A DNA stretch of 64,000 nt from Torreya grandis (GCA_037957365.1 JARHVA010001471.1:2734501-2798500); one strand, 5' to 3'; numbered from the stretch's first letter, positions 22,276 to 34,370 are shown. Notes: generated by a model not told the origin, from the letters alone. Numbers and translations: made by a program.

Positions 22276-24015
22276 AGGGAATGGGAGAGCATTTATGGAA
22301 ATAGGTTAGGTTGGTCGAATGATGATCTCCCAATCAATAATTTGGTCAAGGTTTTGAAAATCTATGTAGGCTATAGTCAGCACTCCACTGATATCCTATC
22401 TCCCTATCTTTGTATGGAGGTGAGCAATAAGTGATAATGAACTCATGTATATATGTCTATAGATATGGGGGTCGCTCCCCCTAGGCCTTTCAAGCATGCC
22501 CTATAAATTGAAAGGCCTTACAGATCTATTTGGGGCAAAGAGATATAGATCTATCTAAGGCAGTTCTATGTTGTATTTTGTATGGTGCATGCTAAATAAG
22601 GATGCCAAATGATCAATCATGTTACGTATAGTGGTGAAAACTTGATTCACCAGATGGGTAGCTCACCAAGCTAGCTAGTCAAGCCAATATAGAGATGTTA
22701 CTTTGTATTCTATGTGGCCATGCCCCAATCTAATAGAACCAAATCTACAGACTGGGTAGGATTGTGTGGAGTATTGGATCATGTATCTAATCCATCTATA
22801 TATATATAAGTAATACAAAGATCTTGTTTGATTGTCTGGTGGGATACAAAGAATAACTCACCCCACTTGATAAATTGAAAACCTCCCCCTATTATATATA
22901 GGCTTTCGAGAATGCTATTGCTATATATTAATACTATCTGCCCTTATATTACCAACTCCCAACTCCATTTGAGAGTTATAGACAAGAGAAGAGACAAAGA
23001 TAAACAAGGGGCACAAAGTGCCAAGTCCCTACGGGGTAGTTTATAGAGTATTTTTGGGGACATGAAATGTATTCAACAAAATGTTCAAAAACATATAAAC
23101 AATGTATTCAACAAAATGTTTAGCCATAACTTGATGACTTAGAATTGTAGAATTTATCAACTAGAGTTGTGACTGCCTCTAGTGATTGTGGATTTGGATA
23201 TCCTCGCAAAGCAACCAACATTCACATTAGCTTCTGGTGATCTAGTTCACTAGGGTTGTGACTGCATCTGGTGATTGTGGATTTGGCTATCCTTCCAAAG
23301 CAATCAACATTCATAGCATCGTAGAATAGTGGAATCCATTAAATGGGTAAACTGTTGAAGGTATTTAACTATCTGATATGTGGTAGAGCCGTCTAGTCCT
23401 GTAGAGATTTTATCCATGAAAAGAGTTTTTATTGTCCCAACAATCATCTTCCCTACACATATGACTAGTTCAAAAGATTGTCATTTGTCAAAAGCACATG
23501 CTTACATAAACAACTCTAGTTTATGAGACTTGACTGTAGAAAATAAGCAATCATTCAACTTTTGCTAAATCTATGTATTGAAGATTCAGCCTGTGGGAAG
23601 ATACCAGCTTGTTTCTCCCTTCTAGCAAGCAGAGAAATCTATTGTTTCTCTAACTATCATCTCTCCTCCTTGTTTGTCGCAAGCCGTGGCAGATTGCAAT
23701 CTAACATGGTATCCGTCTTTCTTCTCCTGCAATCTCAATTTGATCGGTGCAGACCGCACAGTGGGACTCATTGCTCATAGGCTTCTGCAAAAAGGCAGGG
23801 TTTCATTCAAAATTAATTCCCTTGTAGATGATTTGTTTTCACAGTGAGCATTTGTTTTTTTCGAGGGAGCTGCTTTTTTTAAGGGTTTTTTGTAACAACC
23901 TATTTTTCGCTACCACGATCCTGTAGATAACACTCTCAAGGACCTGAAACACTCCCTGGGTTCCATCAATGGCAAGTCGTTTCAAACAACCCAACCGCCT
24001 TAGGGGATCAGGGCT
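22276..24015. other. Gene-free stretch with one short tandem duplication
   Basis: No credible coding frame. A two-copy repeat with period 89 (about 23160-23325) shares TTGTGACTGC, GTGATTGTGGATTTGG and AACATTCA. The 72-codon ORF at 23562 shows no family features. Confidence 0.45.
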
Positions 24016-24019
24016 TTGC

Positions 24020-24440
24020 TATCTATAAAGAGAAGGCCAGAGCGTAGCCTATAAAGACCATGAGCTTGTTTAGGGGTTTTCCGCTGCTTGTTGCCACAAG
24101 ACTGTCTGAGTTGGCAGAACCAGGAAAACATTTATCAATTGCAGGGTTTGAACCAGGTAACCTATGATTTTTGTCATCATTTTCAGTATTTTTGGTGCAA
24201 TGTCAGATGTAGCTGCTAACCCTAACCCTGGCCTGGTTGCCGCTGAGGTTAGCTTGAAAGCTCGGCAACTGGGGACCGAGCGCCGAGATCCTGTGATTCA
24301 TGAGGCGTAAAATTGCATTAAAAGTTTTGATCTGGAGGAATTAGATTAAATTGAAGGCGGAGAGAGTTCTGGCGAGATTTAGTGATCTGAACGGCGATGA
24401 AGACTCTACACATATCTCAGCTGCAACGAGTATATTCAGG
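24020..24440 (+). pseudogene. Gene-like 5' fragment with TATA boxes and a splice donor, unidentified
   Basis: This patch is noticeably richer in GC than its surroundings. TATA-like words TCTATAAAG (24023) and CCTATAAAG (24049) precede an ATG at 24060, which gives 36 codons (MSLFRGFPLLVATRL...). A polypyrimidine-rich acceptor ends in TTTTCAG at 24186. An ATG at 24200 gives MSDVAANPNPGLVAAEVSLK to a stop at 24310. After a frame change the reading LKAERVLARFSDLNGDED runs to a perfect donor AGG|GTAAAG at 24440/24441. This looks like the start of a captured host gene, now broken. I do not recognise the protein, and the two short frames may not be joined. Confidence 0.35.
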
Positions 24441-25160
24441 GTAAAGTGCACGAGGTGCCAGCAAGTTGTTAATTGCTTTTGAATGACTTTGATCTTTCTT
24501 TGTTCCACAAATCAAATTGGCTGCGTTGTTTAGTGCCTAACTTTTTTCTCTTTTTCTTAATAGACAACAATCAAATCATAGTTGATGCTAAATATGCATG
24601 CATTTGAACCAAAATAAGTAATTCGAAAAAACACTGGTAAAGAGAAAATCATTGATTTTTAAAGTTAACTATAACAGAGCAATTACCTTGTGGATTATTA
24701 AGATAATTTCAGCAGCTTTGTCTGTTCAGATGCTTGTGTGCACTGGTGTTATGCGAGGCTGGTATACGAGGGCCTAGCTTATTTAGAACCATTTCAAGAA
24801 AAACATATGATTTGACTAGTTCAGCTCATTTCACCTGAAATGAACATTTCTTGTCCAGCTTAAATTTCATGGGATCTTTTGTTTTGTTCTTTTTCATGCC
24901 CAGTAGGATCTGTTTATAACATGGACCTTCACAGTACAATAAGACCTCCCCGAGGGCAAATTTAGCATCCATAATATAGATTGGTGGTAAACAAACTGGT
25001 GTAGGCTACTATTTTGTTGACAAGACATTGTTTGAAAACATTCTAGGATTGTATTGGAGACAGTTGAAAAGATATAGGGGTCAGAATTATTTATATTGCT
25101 GCATGGATATGCTATAAATAATTTGTTATCAAGTTTGTTTTTATGCACAGGGGGAGTTGT
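24441..25160. other. Gene-free stretch
   Basis: Sequence downstream of the donor at 24441, possibly intron. The minus-strand 94-codon ORF at 24894-25178 has no recognisable domain. Confidence 0.35.
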
Positions 25161-25305
25161 ATTCAGAAGCTTCAACACTGCATATCATTTTTTAAAACTA
25201 TTTCCTACTTTTTGCTGATTTTCACTTATGCCATGTTTCTACAATGCCATTGAATTTATTTGATTCCAAAAAAATGGTGTTGGAGTGAAAACAGAAGAAA
25301 ATTAC

Positions 25306-26343
25306 CGACCACAAATTTTTGCTAGCTGTGAATGCATTAATATCATCCAGAGCTAATATTATGTCCAGAATTTTTTTGGGAATACTTAAGGCAAGGGCTA
25401 TTGATATATTGAAATTAAATTTGATTGTTTACTTTTTATGAAAATGGAACATAAGGAATATCACTAGAGAAATCCCTAATAACATACCCTAATAGAAAAT
25501 ACAGTATATGGCATTTACCTCTTTCATTTCAGTAGTAGTATCGATAAAAATATCTTCCGAGTACAGTTTTTGTAGGGCTGATATGCTTGTAGATTTGTGC
25601 TGCTGTGTAGAATTTTGCTGCTGTGTGGACTGTTTAATTTCACACAAAAGTAGTAGAAACTAGAAAGATTGATAACTTTATATTAGAAATTCAACTGTGT
25701 AGTTTCCAGCAAATATATTGAACCATGTTTTACGAATATGAGTCAATATAGATTAGCTCAAAACTGTGTAATTGAATTCTCATAAAATAAATGGACATTA
25801 CATAGTTTAATCCACTGTAGAAACACCAATTGTATTAAATGATATGATTGATTTTTAGGGAAAAAACGGCAATTTCAAACACTGACCTTAATTTTTTCAT
25901 CCAATGCAACCAAGGTAGCTTCGTCAATATCACTATCTTGAGAAGCCCTGTGTTTCACGTTTGTATTACTAATATTATTGTTGTTGAAAGGCAGTAAGGC
26001 ATCATGCCTGGTAGACATGCAAAATCCATCATTTAAGTGTTTATTCTTTTGATGTTGCCTGTGTTCTTTGTGTTCGTCGCATGAATGAAGAGTGCAATAG
26101 GAACTTTATGAGCCTTTTCCTGTGTCTGGTATTCCCTACCAAATAATACACAGTATTAAACTTGCAGGACTACTCCCCACATATTTGGTTTTGTTTTGTC
26201 CAAAGACTAGCAAGCCAACAACATAATTATTGGTATTGGAGACCCTAAAGCAATGACAGATTTTAAGTACATAAATCGACATTCTTTTTGTAACCGAATA
26301 ATTTACTTTATCGACAATTCTCCTTTGAACCGAGTGATAATGT
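25306..26343 (-). pseudogene. Exons of an unidentified multi-exon plant gene, copy 1
   Basis: Minus-strand exon candidates with GT/AG borders are 26307-26343 (...SVQRRIVDK then GTAAAT), 25887-26135 (249 bases, 83 codons: GIPDTGKGS ... DEATLVALDEKIK then GTCAGT), 25519-25629 (111 bases, 37 codons: KSTSISALQKLYSEDIF ... EMKE then GTAAAT) and perhaps 25306-25352. The first three junctions can all be phase 0. The middle part is rich in Asn, His and Gln and has no domain I know. One in-frame stop lies in the 249-base exon. The second copy at 41.8-42.6 kb differs by in-frame indels in two exons, which supports real coding exons. Confidence 0.5.
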
Positions 26344-27465
26344 CTTGCAGGCATGCATATATTATATTTACATATATATGGAATTAATGCAGCTCACTTT
26401 AGATTCTAAGAGGTTTGGTTTTTTTATTGTTATGGATGTTGATGTGTAGTTAGTCGATAGCGTAGCTGAAAATGTTATCATTACATTGGTGCAGTCCTTG
26501 ACAAAATAATCTTAGAAATTGTACATTACACCAAAAAACAAATTGATTAACAAATCATTATAAAAATTGTAGATTACACATGAACAATTGATTACATAGT
26601 AACAATAGGTGGGATTTAGAGCCACCAATTTCAGCTTTGAATTCCAGATGCCCTAAGAATTTATGATCAAATTTCAATCTTACATTAAGTCCTTCTGAGT
26701 CTTGAATGCCCTAGCCACATCAGATTCTTTTTAGTTTCAAAAAAAATATTGTTGCAATAAAAAACCTTGATTAGTATCACTCTACAACATTGATTAGTGC
26801 CAAATTCATGATGTATTATCCTATATAAAATTATAATATATATCATAACAATTCAATTTGTACTTGATTCATAAAAATATATTCAAGCCCCAAAACATGA
26901 AAGAGAACTAGAAATTGAAGTCCAGTTAATTTTTCCATATAAAATATTTGAGATTAATGAAAGAGTCATCTTAAAAAAATAATAAATGAGAAAACAAAAA
27001 ACTAGAGTTTCTAAATCAGCAAAATAGAGATGCATTAACATATGTCATTGCATTGGACTTTATACTAACATGGGCTCCACCAATTTGATGCTTTTCAAGT
27101 TTTACATCAATGAGACTTGAGATACATTAATAAACTCCATTGTATTGGATCTTGTATCCACACCCAAAATATACGCTCTACCAAGTTGATGCTCTCTAAG
27201 TTTTGCATGGATGAGACTGAGCTACTACTAACTATAATATTCCTTTACTTCATAAGTAACATAAAAAAAAAAAAAAGTAATTTTATAAAACTTTGTGGTA
27301 AAGTGGAAATCATTGGCTTTTATAGTTGACTACTTATAACAGAGCAATTAATTTGTAGTTTGTTGATATAATTTAAGAAAAATATATGATTTGATGAGTT
27401 CAATGTTTATGCAAAACAATTATTAATCTCCACACAAATATTTATGTTTTAATTTTCTTTCAATT

Positions 27466-27470
27466 TTTTA

Positions 27471-27524
<54 letters not shown>

Positions 27525-27648
27525 TTATTTTGTAATTTGCTTAACCCTTTCTCTTGTGAGATTCTAGTAATTTGTATTTGTATTATTTCTTGATTAATTA
27601 ATTGCAACATTATATATATATATATATTTCTTTGATTAATTAATCACA

Positions 27649-27727
<79 letters not shown>

Positions 27728-27746
27728 CTTTGATTAATTAATCACA

Positions 27747-27804
<58 letters not shown>

Positions 27805-27894
27805 AATTGAAAATGTTGCATTTAATTAATCAAAGAAATAATACAAATACAAATTACTAGAATCTCACAAGAGAAAGGGTTAAGCAAATTACAA

Positions 27895-27942
<48 letters not shown>

Positions 27943-28490
27943 AAAAAGGGTTAAGTAAATTAAAAAACACACACACACATATCAAAGAAATATATATATA
28001 TAGTATTATTTCTTTGATATATATATCTGTGTGTGTGTGTGTGTGTGTTTTAATTTGCTTAACCCTTTTTCTTGTGAGATTTTAGTAATTTGTATTTGTA
28101 TTATTTATTTGATTAATTAATTGCAACATTTTCAATTTATATATATATATATATTGAAAATCTTGTGATTAATTAATCAAAGAAATAATACAATATATAT
28201 AGTATTATTTCTTTGATTAATTAATCACAACATTTTCAATATATATAGAGTATTATTTCTTTGATCAATTAATCAAAGAAATAATACAAATACAAGTTAC
28301 TAGAATCTCACAAGGGAAAGGTTTAAGCAGATTACAAAACAGCCCTCATAAAAAGTTAATTGAAACAGAAATAGTAAGTGGACTTGAATCAAAGAAATAA
28401 ATACAAGTTACTAGAATTTCACAAGGGAAAGGGTTAAGCAGATTACAAAACAACCTTCATAAGAAGTTAACTGAAACAAAAACAGTAAGT
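27466..28490. repeat. AT-rich foldback insertion with (TA)n tracts and alternating inverted arms
   Basis: Four or more arms share TTTGCTTAACCC, CTTGTGAGATT, TAGTAATTTGTATTTG and TTTGATTAATTAAT. They lie at 27531-27610 (+), 27804-27898 (-), 28047-28139 (+), 28263-28340 (-) and 28387-28460 (-), with shorter arms between. (TA)n runs separate them, and a CACA/TGTG pair lies around 27970 and 28030. Copy 2 of block A lacks the whole segment at about 43925, so it is an insertion there or a deletion in the partner. Confidence 0.8.
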
Positions 28491-29356
28491 GAAACCAAGT
28501 CATATGAGAATATATAAAAATAGCATAATACAAATATGGATCACATCACATTACACGTATTTTAATTTTGGAAGTGAAAATATATACAGTAATAAATTAA
28601 ATATGGATCATGTCATATATATTTCAATTTTGAGAGTGAAAATAAATACAACATTAAGTTAATTTTTATCATAATAATAATGTCAAAAATGATGGTTTAG
28701 AAATATACTTTAAATATTACAAAATCTAAAAACTGACAGCAATAGAAATCAATGTTATGTCGTAAGACAACAAAAATACGAAACACGTGGCAAATGCGGG
28801 GCCTTATCCAAACCATTTTTTGGACATTTTTAGATGCCAAAACTGTCCACTGGACATTTCTGAAAAGTGTTTGGTATAAGAAAATATTGTTGATGAATGT
28901 GTTCGTTAGGAGTTTTTCATTGAAGAAGCTTTTAAGATTTTTCGGCTAATCTATCGTCTAATTGATTTTTAAAATAATTTTTTTGTCATTCATCTTTAAA
29001 CAATTTTATGTTTAAATTTTACATTCTCATACATCTAAAATATTTACCAAATGTACAATAAATACATAATATTTTAATTTTATGTTGTTATTATTAAACG
29101 TTATTACTTAAAATCATTAATAATATTCGTTATATTGTTGTCATTGAATATTATCATTTTCAACATTATTTATCCAATAACTATATTACAGAAAGTATTT
29201 TCACCTAACATATGTTGTTGAAGATTTTTTAATAAAACTATATAAAAAAAATTAAATCAACATCTTGAATATACTCTGTGAACCACACATTTTCCCACAA
29301 TTGACAGAAAGCACTTTCACGTATATTCGGCACATATATATACAAAAAGTACGTTC

Positions 29357-29455
29357 ATGGAGACGTGTATAATTTGTCACCACAACGTTGTAAATTGCAT
29401 TCGCTTACCAAAAAAAGACCTTTCAATGGAGGACTTCAAATCTAATTCAACCTGA
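29357..29455 (+). CDS. Possible 32-residue micro-ORF behind a TATA box
   Basis: Begins METCIICHHNVVNCIRLPKK and ends at TGA. The first ~17 residues are kept in five places (29357, 44758, 46902, 54290 and 60262), while the tail differs because of frameshifts. The Cys/His spacing is suggestive but too short to claim a zinc site. It may equally be the leader of a decayed transcript. Confidence 0.25.
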   Translation: METCIICHHNVVNCIRLPKKDLSMEDFKSNST

Positions 29456-29940
29456 AATCAACTTGAAAAAAGAAAAATGAGCGTATAAAAAAATCGTAAA
29501 TCTGCACAGAAGGAGATGCTTTCTATGGTATTACGTTGGGTATAAAGATAAATTGTTTCTGCCATTATCAGACTTATGGAGTATGTACAGGCTTTTGTGG
29601 ATCTAAAATGGTGGAAAAGGTTGTATATAAATCTGAACGAAAAAAGAGAAATTAATGGTTTGAATCAAACAACTTCACAGAGAAATTACTAACCACTTAA
29701 CAGTAAATTTATTCATACATGGAAAACATCGAATAGGAAACAAATATAAACATTTATTACATTAATCTTCATAATTGCTCTAACATCATTTCCCACGGGG
29801 GATGTTTATTGATGAGTAAAAAGGGGTAAAGCCGACGCCTTTCCTTTCTTCCGCCATTAGTAGAGGCGGCCTGCTCAGCCGTGGTGTAGCATTCAGTACC
29901 CCGCCCACTCATCCAAAAAAACGTCACCGCCTACACCCTG

Positions 29941-30048
29941 TTACATGGTGCTCTCTTCTATGGCTGAGAATGCAGGCAACCCAAGGAAGAAGGAAAATAT
30001 GCACAGATATGAAACAGGAGCATCCTTCCCGGCCATATTGTTGGCCAT
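29941..30048 (-). CDS. 35-residue secreted-peptide-like ORF, copy 1
   Basis: Starts MANNMAGKDAPVSYLCIFSF, has a hydrophobic core, and ends AIEESTM. The context is good: TATTTATA about 35 bases upstream, start context AAAAACATGGCC, and on the minus strand an AATAAA signal about 130 bases after the stop (near 29810). Copies at 54885 and 60838 are exactly the same length with no stops or indels. The n-, h- and c-regions look like a plant signal peptide, so this may be exon 1 of a lost secreted protein; ACCAT|GTAACA at the stop could be an old donor. Most differences between copies change amino acids, so selection is not shown. Confidence 0.4.
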   Translation of the reverse strand: MANNMAGKDAPVSYLCIFSFFLGLPAFSAIEESTM

Positions 30049-30074
30049 GTTTTTTCCAGGTAGATAAGATGTTG

Positions 30075-30095
30075 GAGGGTATAAATAGATGAAAT
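30075..30095 (-). promoter_or_regulatory. TATA box upstream of the 35-residue ORF, copy 1
   Basis: On the minus strand CATCTATTTATACCCTCC lies about 30-45 bases before the ATG. The same box is found near 55030 and 60980. Confidence 0.5.
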
Positions 30096-30299
30096 GTTTG
30101 AGATGGAGTATAAATCAAGTTTAGTGGGAGTCGCAGCTGGCGGGCCAAATGTGACTGTACAGTCCACCATGGGAGAGGATCGAGGATAGTGTGTAATGTG
30201 AACATTGAATGTGTATAAGCGCTTCCCCACAGTAAATTGACATTAAATTATTGATTATAATTAAAGTGCACGCGTTTCTTGGCCGTTTTTGTTGACCAA

Positions 30300-33130
30300 G
30301 AATTATATTTCGAATGTTTAAACAAAAGTGTACCCTCTTTTAAAAAGTAAAAAGCAATTTGCATTATTGACTGGGGTGGAGAATCATATGCTTTTGATGT
30401 AAGGAATTCTGATTCATCACTTTTTACTTGAAACTGAGTCCAATGTATCAGGTATTATATGTGTATCTATCCTTCAATGTATCACGGATTATGTGTATCT
30501 ACCCTGAAGGAGGTGGTGAAAAGGAGGTCTTGAAAAGATCAATAATTTGAGGATTGAAATATCAAAGTTTTTCATAAATAATGAATAAATATTTATAGGG
30601 TAAAAAATGGTATGTTCACATAGATATTGGTTTATTGGTCTTTTTTCAATTTTAATAGTCATTTGAAATTTTCTTTTCTAATAATTACTTTTTTAATAAT
30701 TAATTTTGTTTTGTCTAAAAATATATGGTGTTTGGTAAAATTGTAGCTTTGTGTTAATGCAAAAACATCATGTCAAGAAATATGTAGATCTCTAGCATGC
30801 TTTCTAATTTTGGTTTGGAGAGATCTCTATGTCTCACCAATAAAAGGTTTATCGTAAGAACAAGGATTGATGTAGACACATTTTTTGTGTTTCAAGGTAT
30901 AAAAGATCTTTAGTAAAATCAAATGATACATGGAGCATGTTATGAACTTTAAAAGCAGTTTGTTTACTCATAATTTTTACAATTCTGGCTACTTTATTTG
31001 GGATTCCTTTTATGAAGGGGATGGTGATCCTAGTTGTTCCCAAGTTATTATTTCAAGCTCTATGTGTTTGTGAACTAGCTATATGGAAGGCTCTTTCTAT
31101 CTCCCATTTTTTATAACCATTTTTCATCAAGATCTCTATGAGGTAGTCTTTTTTTCTATGTTATGTTATGGGTCTGATATTTTGATAGCCCTTGATGCCA
31201 AGGAATTTAGGACGAACACTGTATGGCATGGGTGATGGTGAGAGTTAGCTTATAGGTAAAGACCAACATGTGTATTCTTTCTATAAACTCCATCAGATAA
31301 ATGCTATCTAGTTTATTTGAGATAAGGATGTCAAGGAAAGGTATATTATTATCTTCTTCTCTCTCCATAATGAAATGGATTTGATCCATTTTTCCATTTA
31401 AAAGGACAACAAATTTATCAAGTTCATTAGCACCATGTTACGATTTGGCATTGGAATCATCTAAAAATATCTCCCATCACTCGAGTTTCAATGGAAAGGA
31501 TTCTAAAGCTTTTGACTCAAAATGTTCCATAAATAATTTTACAATGATGGGTGATAATGGTGATCCCACTATCACACCTTCTGTTTGCTCATAAATCTCC
31601 CCTTTAAAGATGAATAAAGTTGAGAACAAACATAATTCCACTAAATCTATTGTTTAGGAATTTGTAATGTTGCATATAACATTCATAGTTTCATCTACAG
31701 GGATAAATTCGTATATAGTGATATCAAAATATCATTAGTATTAACACTCTGACCCTTCATTTTAAAAAATAAGTGTTTTGAATTTTTAACGTCTTACTTA
31801 CCAAGTGTTTCAATTTCTTGGCTAAAAGCTTTGCAAGAGGATAAGTGGGAGAGTTTCTTGTATTGATAATGTCTTCAACAACTCGACACAAAAATATATC
31901 TTAGGGGATATATTATGTTGTTTAGTCTTGATGTATATTCTAAACTTTTTGTTGAATCTAGTCACTCTAACAAACAAGGAAAGCATGATACATTCAAGAC
32001 ATGACGACAATTCAAGGAACAAGAGTATCTAATGAATTTGATATTCAACACCATTTCCTATTCTATTTGATGGTTGTAGCAGCTCATTAACCACGTACTT
32101 TGATAAGATAGATTGACAACAATAGGGACATTTGGATACATTATTGTAACTACGTCTTAGCAAAGTTCATGTATGGACTTAATTCTTTTGTTGTAATAAT
32201 GACTAAAACTTTGGTTTAGTCATTAAAAGAGGGTATTAGAATAAATAGTTCATTAATTATATGTTCGTTAAATTTGTTATTAGTCTTATTAACTTGCTAT
32301 AAGTCTTATTAATTTGTTACTAGGTTGTTAACGGACATTCTATTGTTAACCTCATATTAATTTATGATTGTACGAACTCTCTTCATTTATAATATTTATA
32401 CGAATTATTTATATAACTCCATTTATATAATAATATATGATTTATGACTTTACATAAAAAAAATTATTTAAAAAATACATCTTTTAAATTTTTGTTGCTC
32501 CATAAGTCATAGTTAAATGTGAAATTAACCTAGATTTTTCAATCATTATTAACCACTTTATTTAAAAGAATCCTAATGAATTTTTTATAGCTCGCACTTG
32601 ATTTCAAATGATCAAACATTTTTGCATCATAATCTTAGAGTATTGTTGTGGTACCCTTATCCGCTTTAAGAATGACCACATCATCAAAAAAAATTTGATT
32701 ACTAAGCCATCTTTTTCAAGCTTTGTAATGTTTTTGTTTGGTGGGTGAGCCTTCTTTAAAGCAAAGGAACATTAAGCCCTCAAGTTATGAGCAACATCTA
32801 TATTAAAATTTCTCACACCATTTCTATGCCAATTATTAAGTGTCTTCAAATGGAATATTTGATGGGGCAACCTCTTAAAAGTTTCTAGGTAGGAAAATTC
32901 AAATGAAGACTACAAAGGTTATAGACGTTATTATCATTCATGTTTTTTAATTCATCACGTGTTAAGAGATTAATTATTGGTTGATTAATAATAATGATAT
33001 GTTGTCGGGTGTCACTTTAATAGGATATTGTTGTGCTAACATGTTTGGCTAAGTAATTTTGTATCTATCTTCTTTTTTTTCCTTACTTTCTTTGCTTGTC
33101 AAATCTCACATGTCAGAGTTTCAAAGCTAG
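30300..33130 (-). mobile_element. Penelope-like element (PLE), copy 1, decayed
   Basis: The minus strand carries PLE reverse transcriptase pieces (PTYPLAKLLAKKL near 31830; MDQIHFIMEREEDNNIPFLD at 31389), then TRITIPFIKGIPNKVARI and a GIY-YIG endonuclease remnant with CVYINPCSYDKPFIG and RSLQTKIRKHARDL at 30790-30890. This domain order (RT then GIY-YIG) defines EN-plus PLEs. A 0.6 kb segment (about 31874-32477) interrupts the RT. Many stops are present. The N-terminal part continues to about 33100. Confidence 0.85.
31874..32477 (-). other. Extra segment inside the PLE reverse transcriptase (insertion or intron)
   Basis: In the copy at 55-57 kb the RT reads KIHKDGVPPRHIVNTRNSP without a break. 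Here the same place holds about 600 extra bases. The same segment sits at about 47516-48105 and 61761-62331, and its beginning at 41120-41195. Read on the minus strand it can be framed by GAT|GT and AAG|AC, but splicing there would not restore the frame and about 12 bases (VPPR) are missing. Confidence 0.6.
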
Positions 33131-33239
33131 TCAAAAATTTATTATGTTTGGTACACTGCAATTTGGGTGGTTTTTTGATATATAATAGCCTCCACCATCT
33201 TTATTGTAACTATTGTTGTAGGTAGCAAGAAAGATGATG

Positions 33240-34370
33240 TCTAAGTGAGATAAGAAATTTGTGTCGAAATATTGTGATGATGTATAACTTCTGACTCTCT
33301 CTCTCAACGTGATGTTTGCTTACAACATGATATCATAGAAAATGTTTTCAAATGGTATGAAAAGTATTCTCTTATTGCTTACTTTGTTGGTCATATTTCC
33401 TTGGAGGAGTCCCTTAATGCCTAGTTTCGACACCAATGGGAACCCTCTGGTGTCCATTAAACCCTTACTAAGGGGTTTTTTCTAAGGAGTTGTCTCATGT
33501 CCAAGCTCTATTGGTTGAATCAAGTTGTTGGTCCTTAAAGTACACTATTCTCATATTGTCCCCATATATCCCATGACTTTAAGGTCTTAGACTAGGCTTT
33601 CCTTCGGGTTTCAGTCTGGATTGAGCTCCCTAACCTCCCACTTCCTTTATGGGCCTTTTTTCAAGGAGATTGTCAAAACCATAGGGTGTGTTTTATGTCA
33701 CAAGCCAAGTAACTTCTATTGAGCACGCCCCAATAAGCAGGTATGAGTTGCAGTCGACTTGACTAAGGATTTGAAAGAGTTCATTGATATTCAAGTCAAT
33801 AATGAGTGTTGGGCACAAAATTTTATTTATTTTAATCTCCCCAACATTTATTTCCATTGTTAGTCTCCCAACCACCAAATCAAAGACTACCCACTCATGG
33901 GATGGTCAAAAACCTCAATTGGATAACCACTCTCAGATAAACCCAAGGTGGCATAAAATAACAATGGCTAGATGACAGTTACCAACAAAAATTCATCAGT
34001 TGGTAATAAAACTACTTAACCAGTTGCTAGTCCCCTAAAGTGCACAATGTCAATCCCACACCCGAACCTCTTAGTATGTTAACAGCCTTGTAGAGGCATA
34101 TTTTCACAACTTTATTAGCCTCAAGTGAGCTCTTCTATTGAAATGACATCCTTTATAAGTATTCTAACCTTAGGTAGTCACACAACCCACCTTGTGGTGG
34201 TGATGATTCTCCCCGAGAGGATAATGGGGCTAAATGTTGCTCCATTTTGCTTGGGTATTTCATTTTACCAAACCAACGAACTCCTTTGGGAAATATTTTT
34301 GCGACTCTTGAAGGTATTGAAGATGGTTAAGGGGGATCCTTATGAATCATACTTCAGAATAAATGTCTTA
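33240..34370 (+). pseudogene. LINE ORF1 (DUF4283 and CCHC knuckle type)
   Basis: Reading with stops: NGMKSILLLLTLLVIFPW, FDTNGNPLVSI, then VWIELPNLPLPLWAF (the W-x-x-x-x-x-LPLPLW pattern of DUF4283 proteins), and about 33825-33900 FNLPNIYFHCQSPNHQIKD, a CCHC-type knuckle region (first Cys changed here). The copies at 57250 and 63126 align with it. Confidence 0.75.

Larger units (their letters stand above)
25160..29290. repeat. Block A, copy 1 (duplicated at 41.2-44.7 kb)
   Basis: From CACTGCATATCATTTTTTAA at about 25180 the sequence aligns with 41245 onward for several kb, with indels. It contains minus-strand gene-like exons (25306-26343), old AT-rich DNA, and a 1 kb AT-rich foldback insertion (27466-28490) missing from the second copy. 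The last part (28500-29290) also recurs at 46.1 and 53.4 kb. Confidence 0.8.
29290..30210. repeat. Block B, copy 1: convergent promoters and small ORFs
   Basis: A repeated block, seen again at 54230-55150 and 60180-61130, with its left edge also at 44690 and 46850. Plus-strand side: a CACGTAT/ACGTGT box, a TATATATA or TATAAATA box near 29325-29340, and ATG at 29357. Minus-strand side: a TATTTATA box near 30083 and ATG at 30048. Both promoters point inward. GC content rises between 29820 and 29950. Confidence 0.65.

Noticed and set aside
24120..24200. A 30-base intron between CCAG|GTAACC and TTTTCAG
   Set aside because: Too short for a plant intron, and joining the two sides gives an immediate stop.
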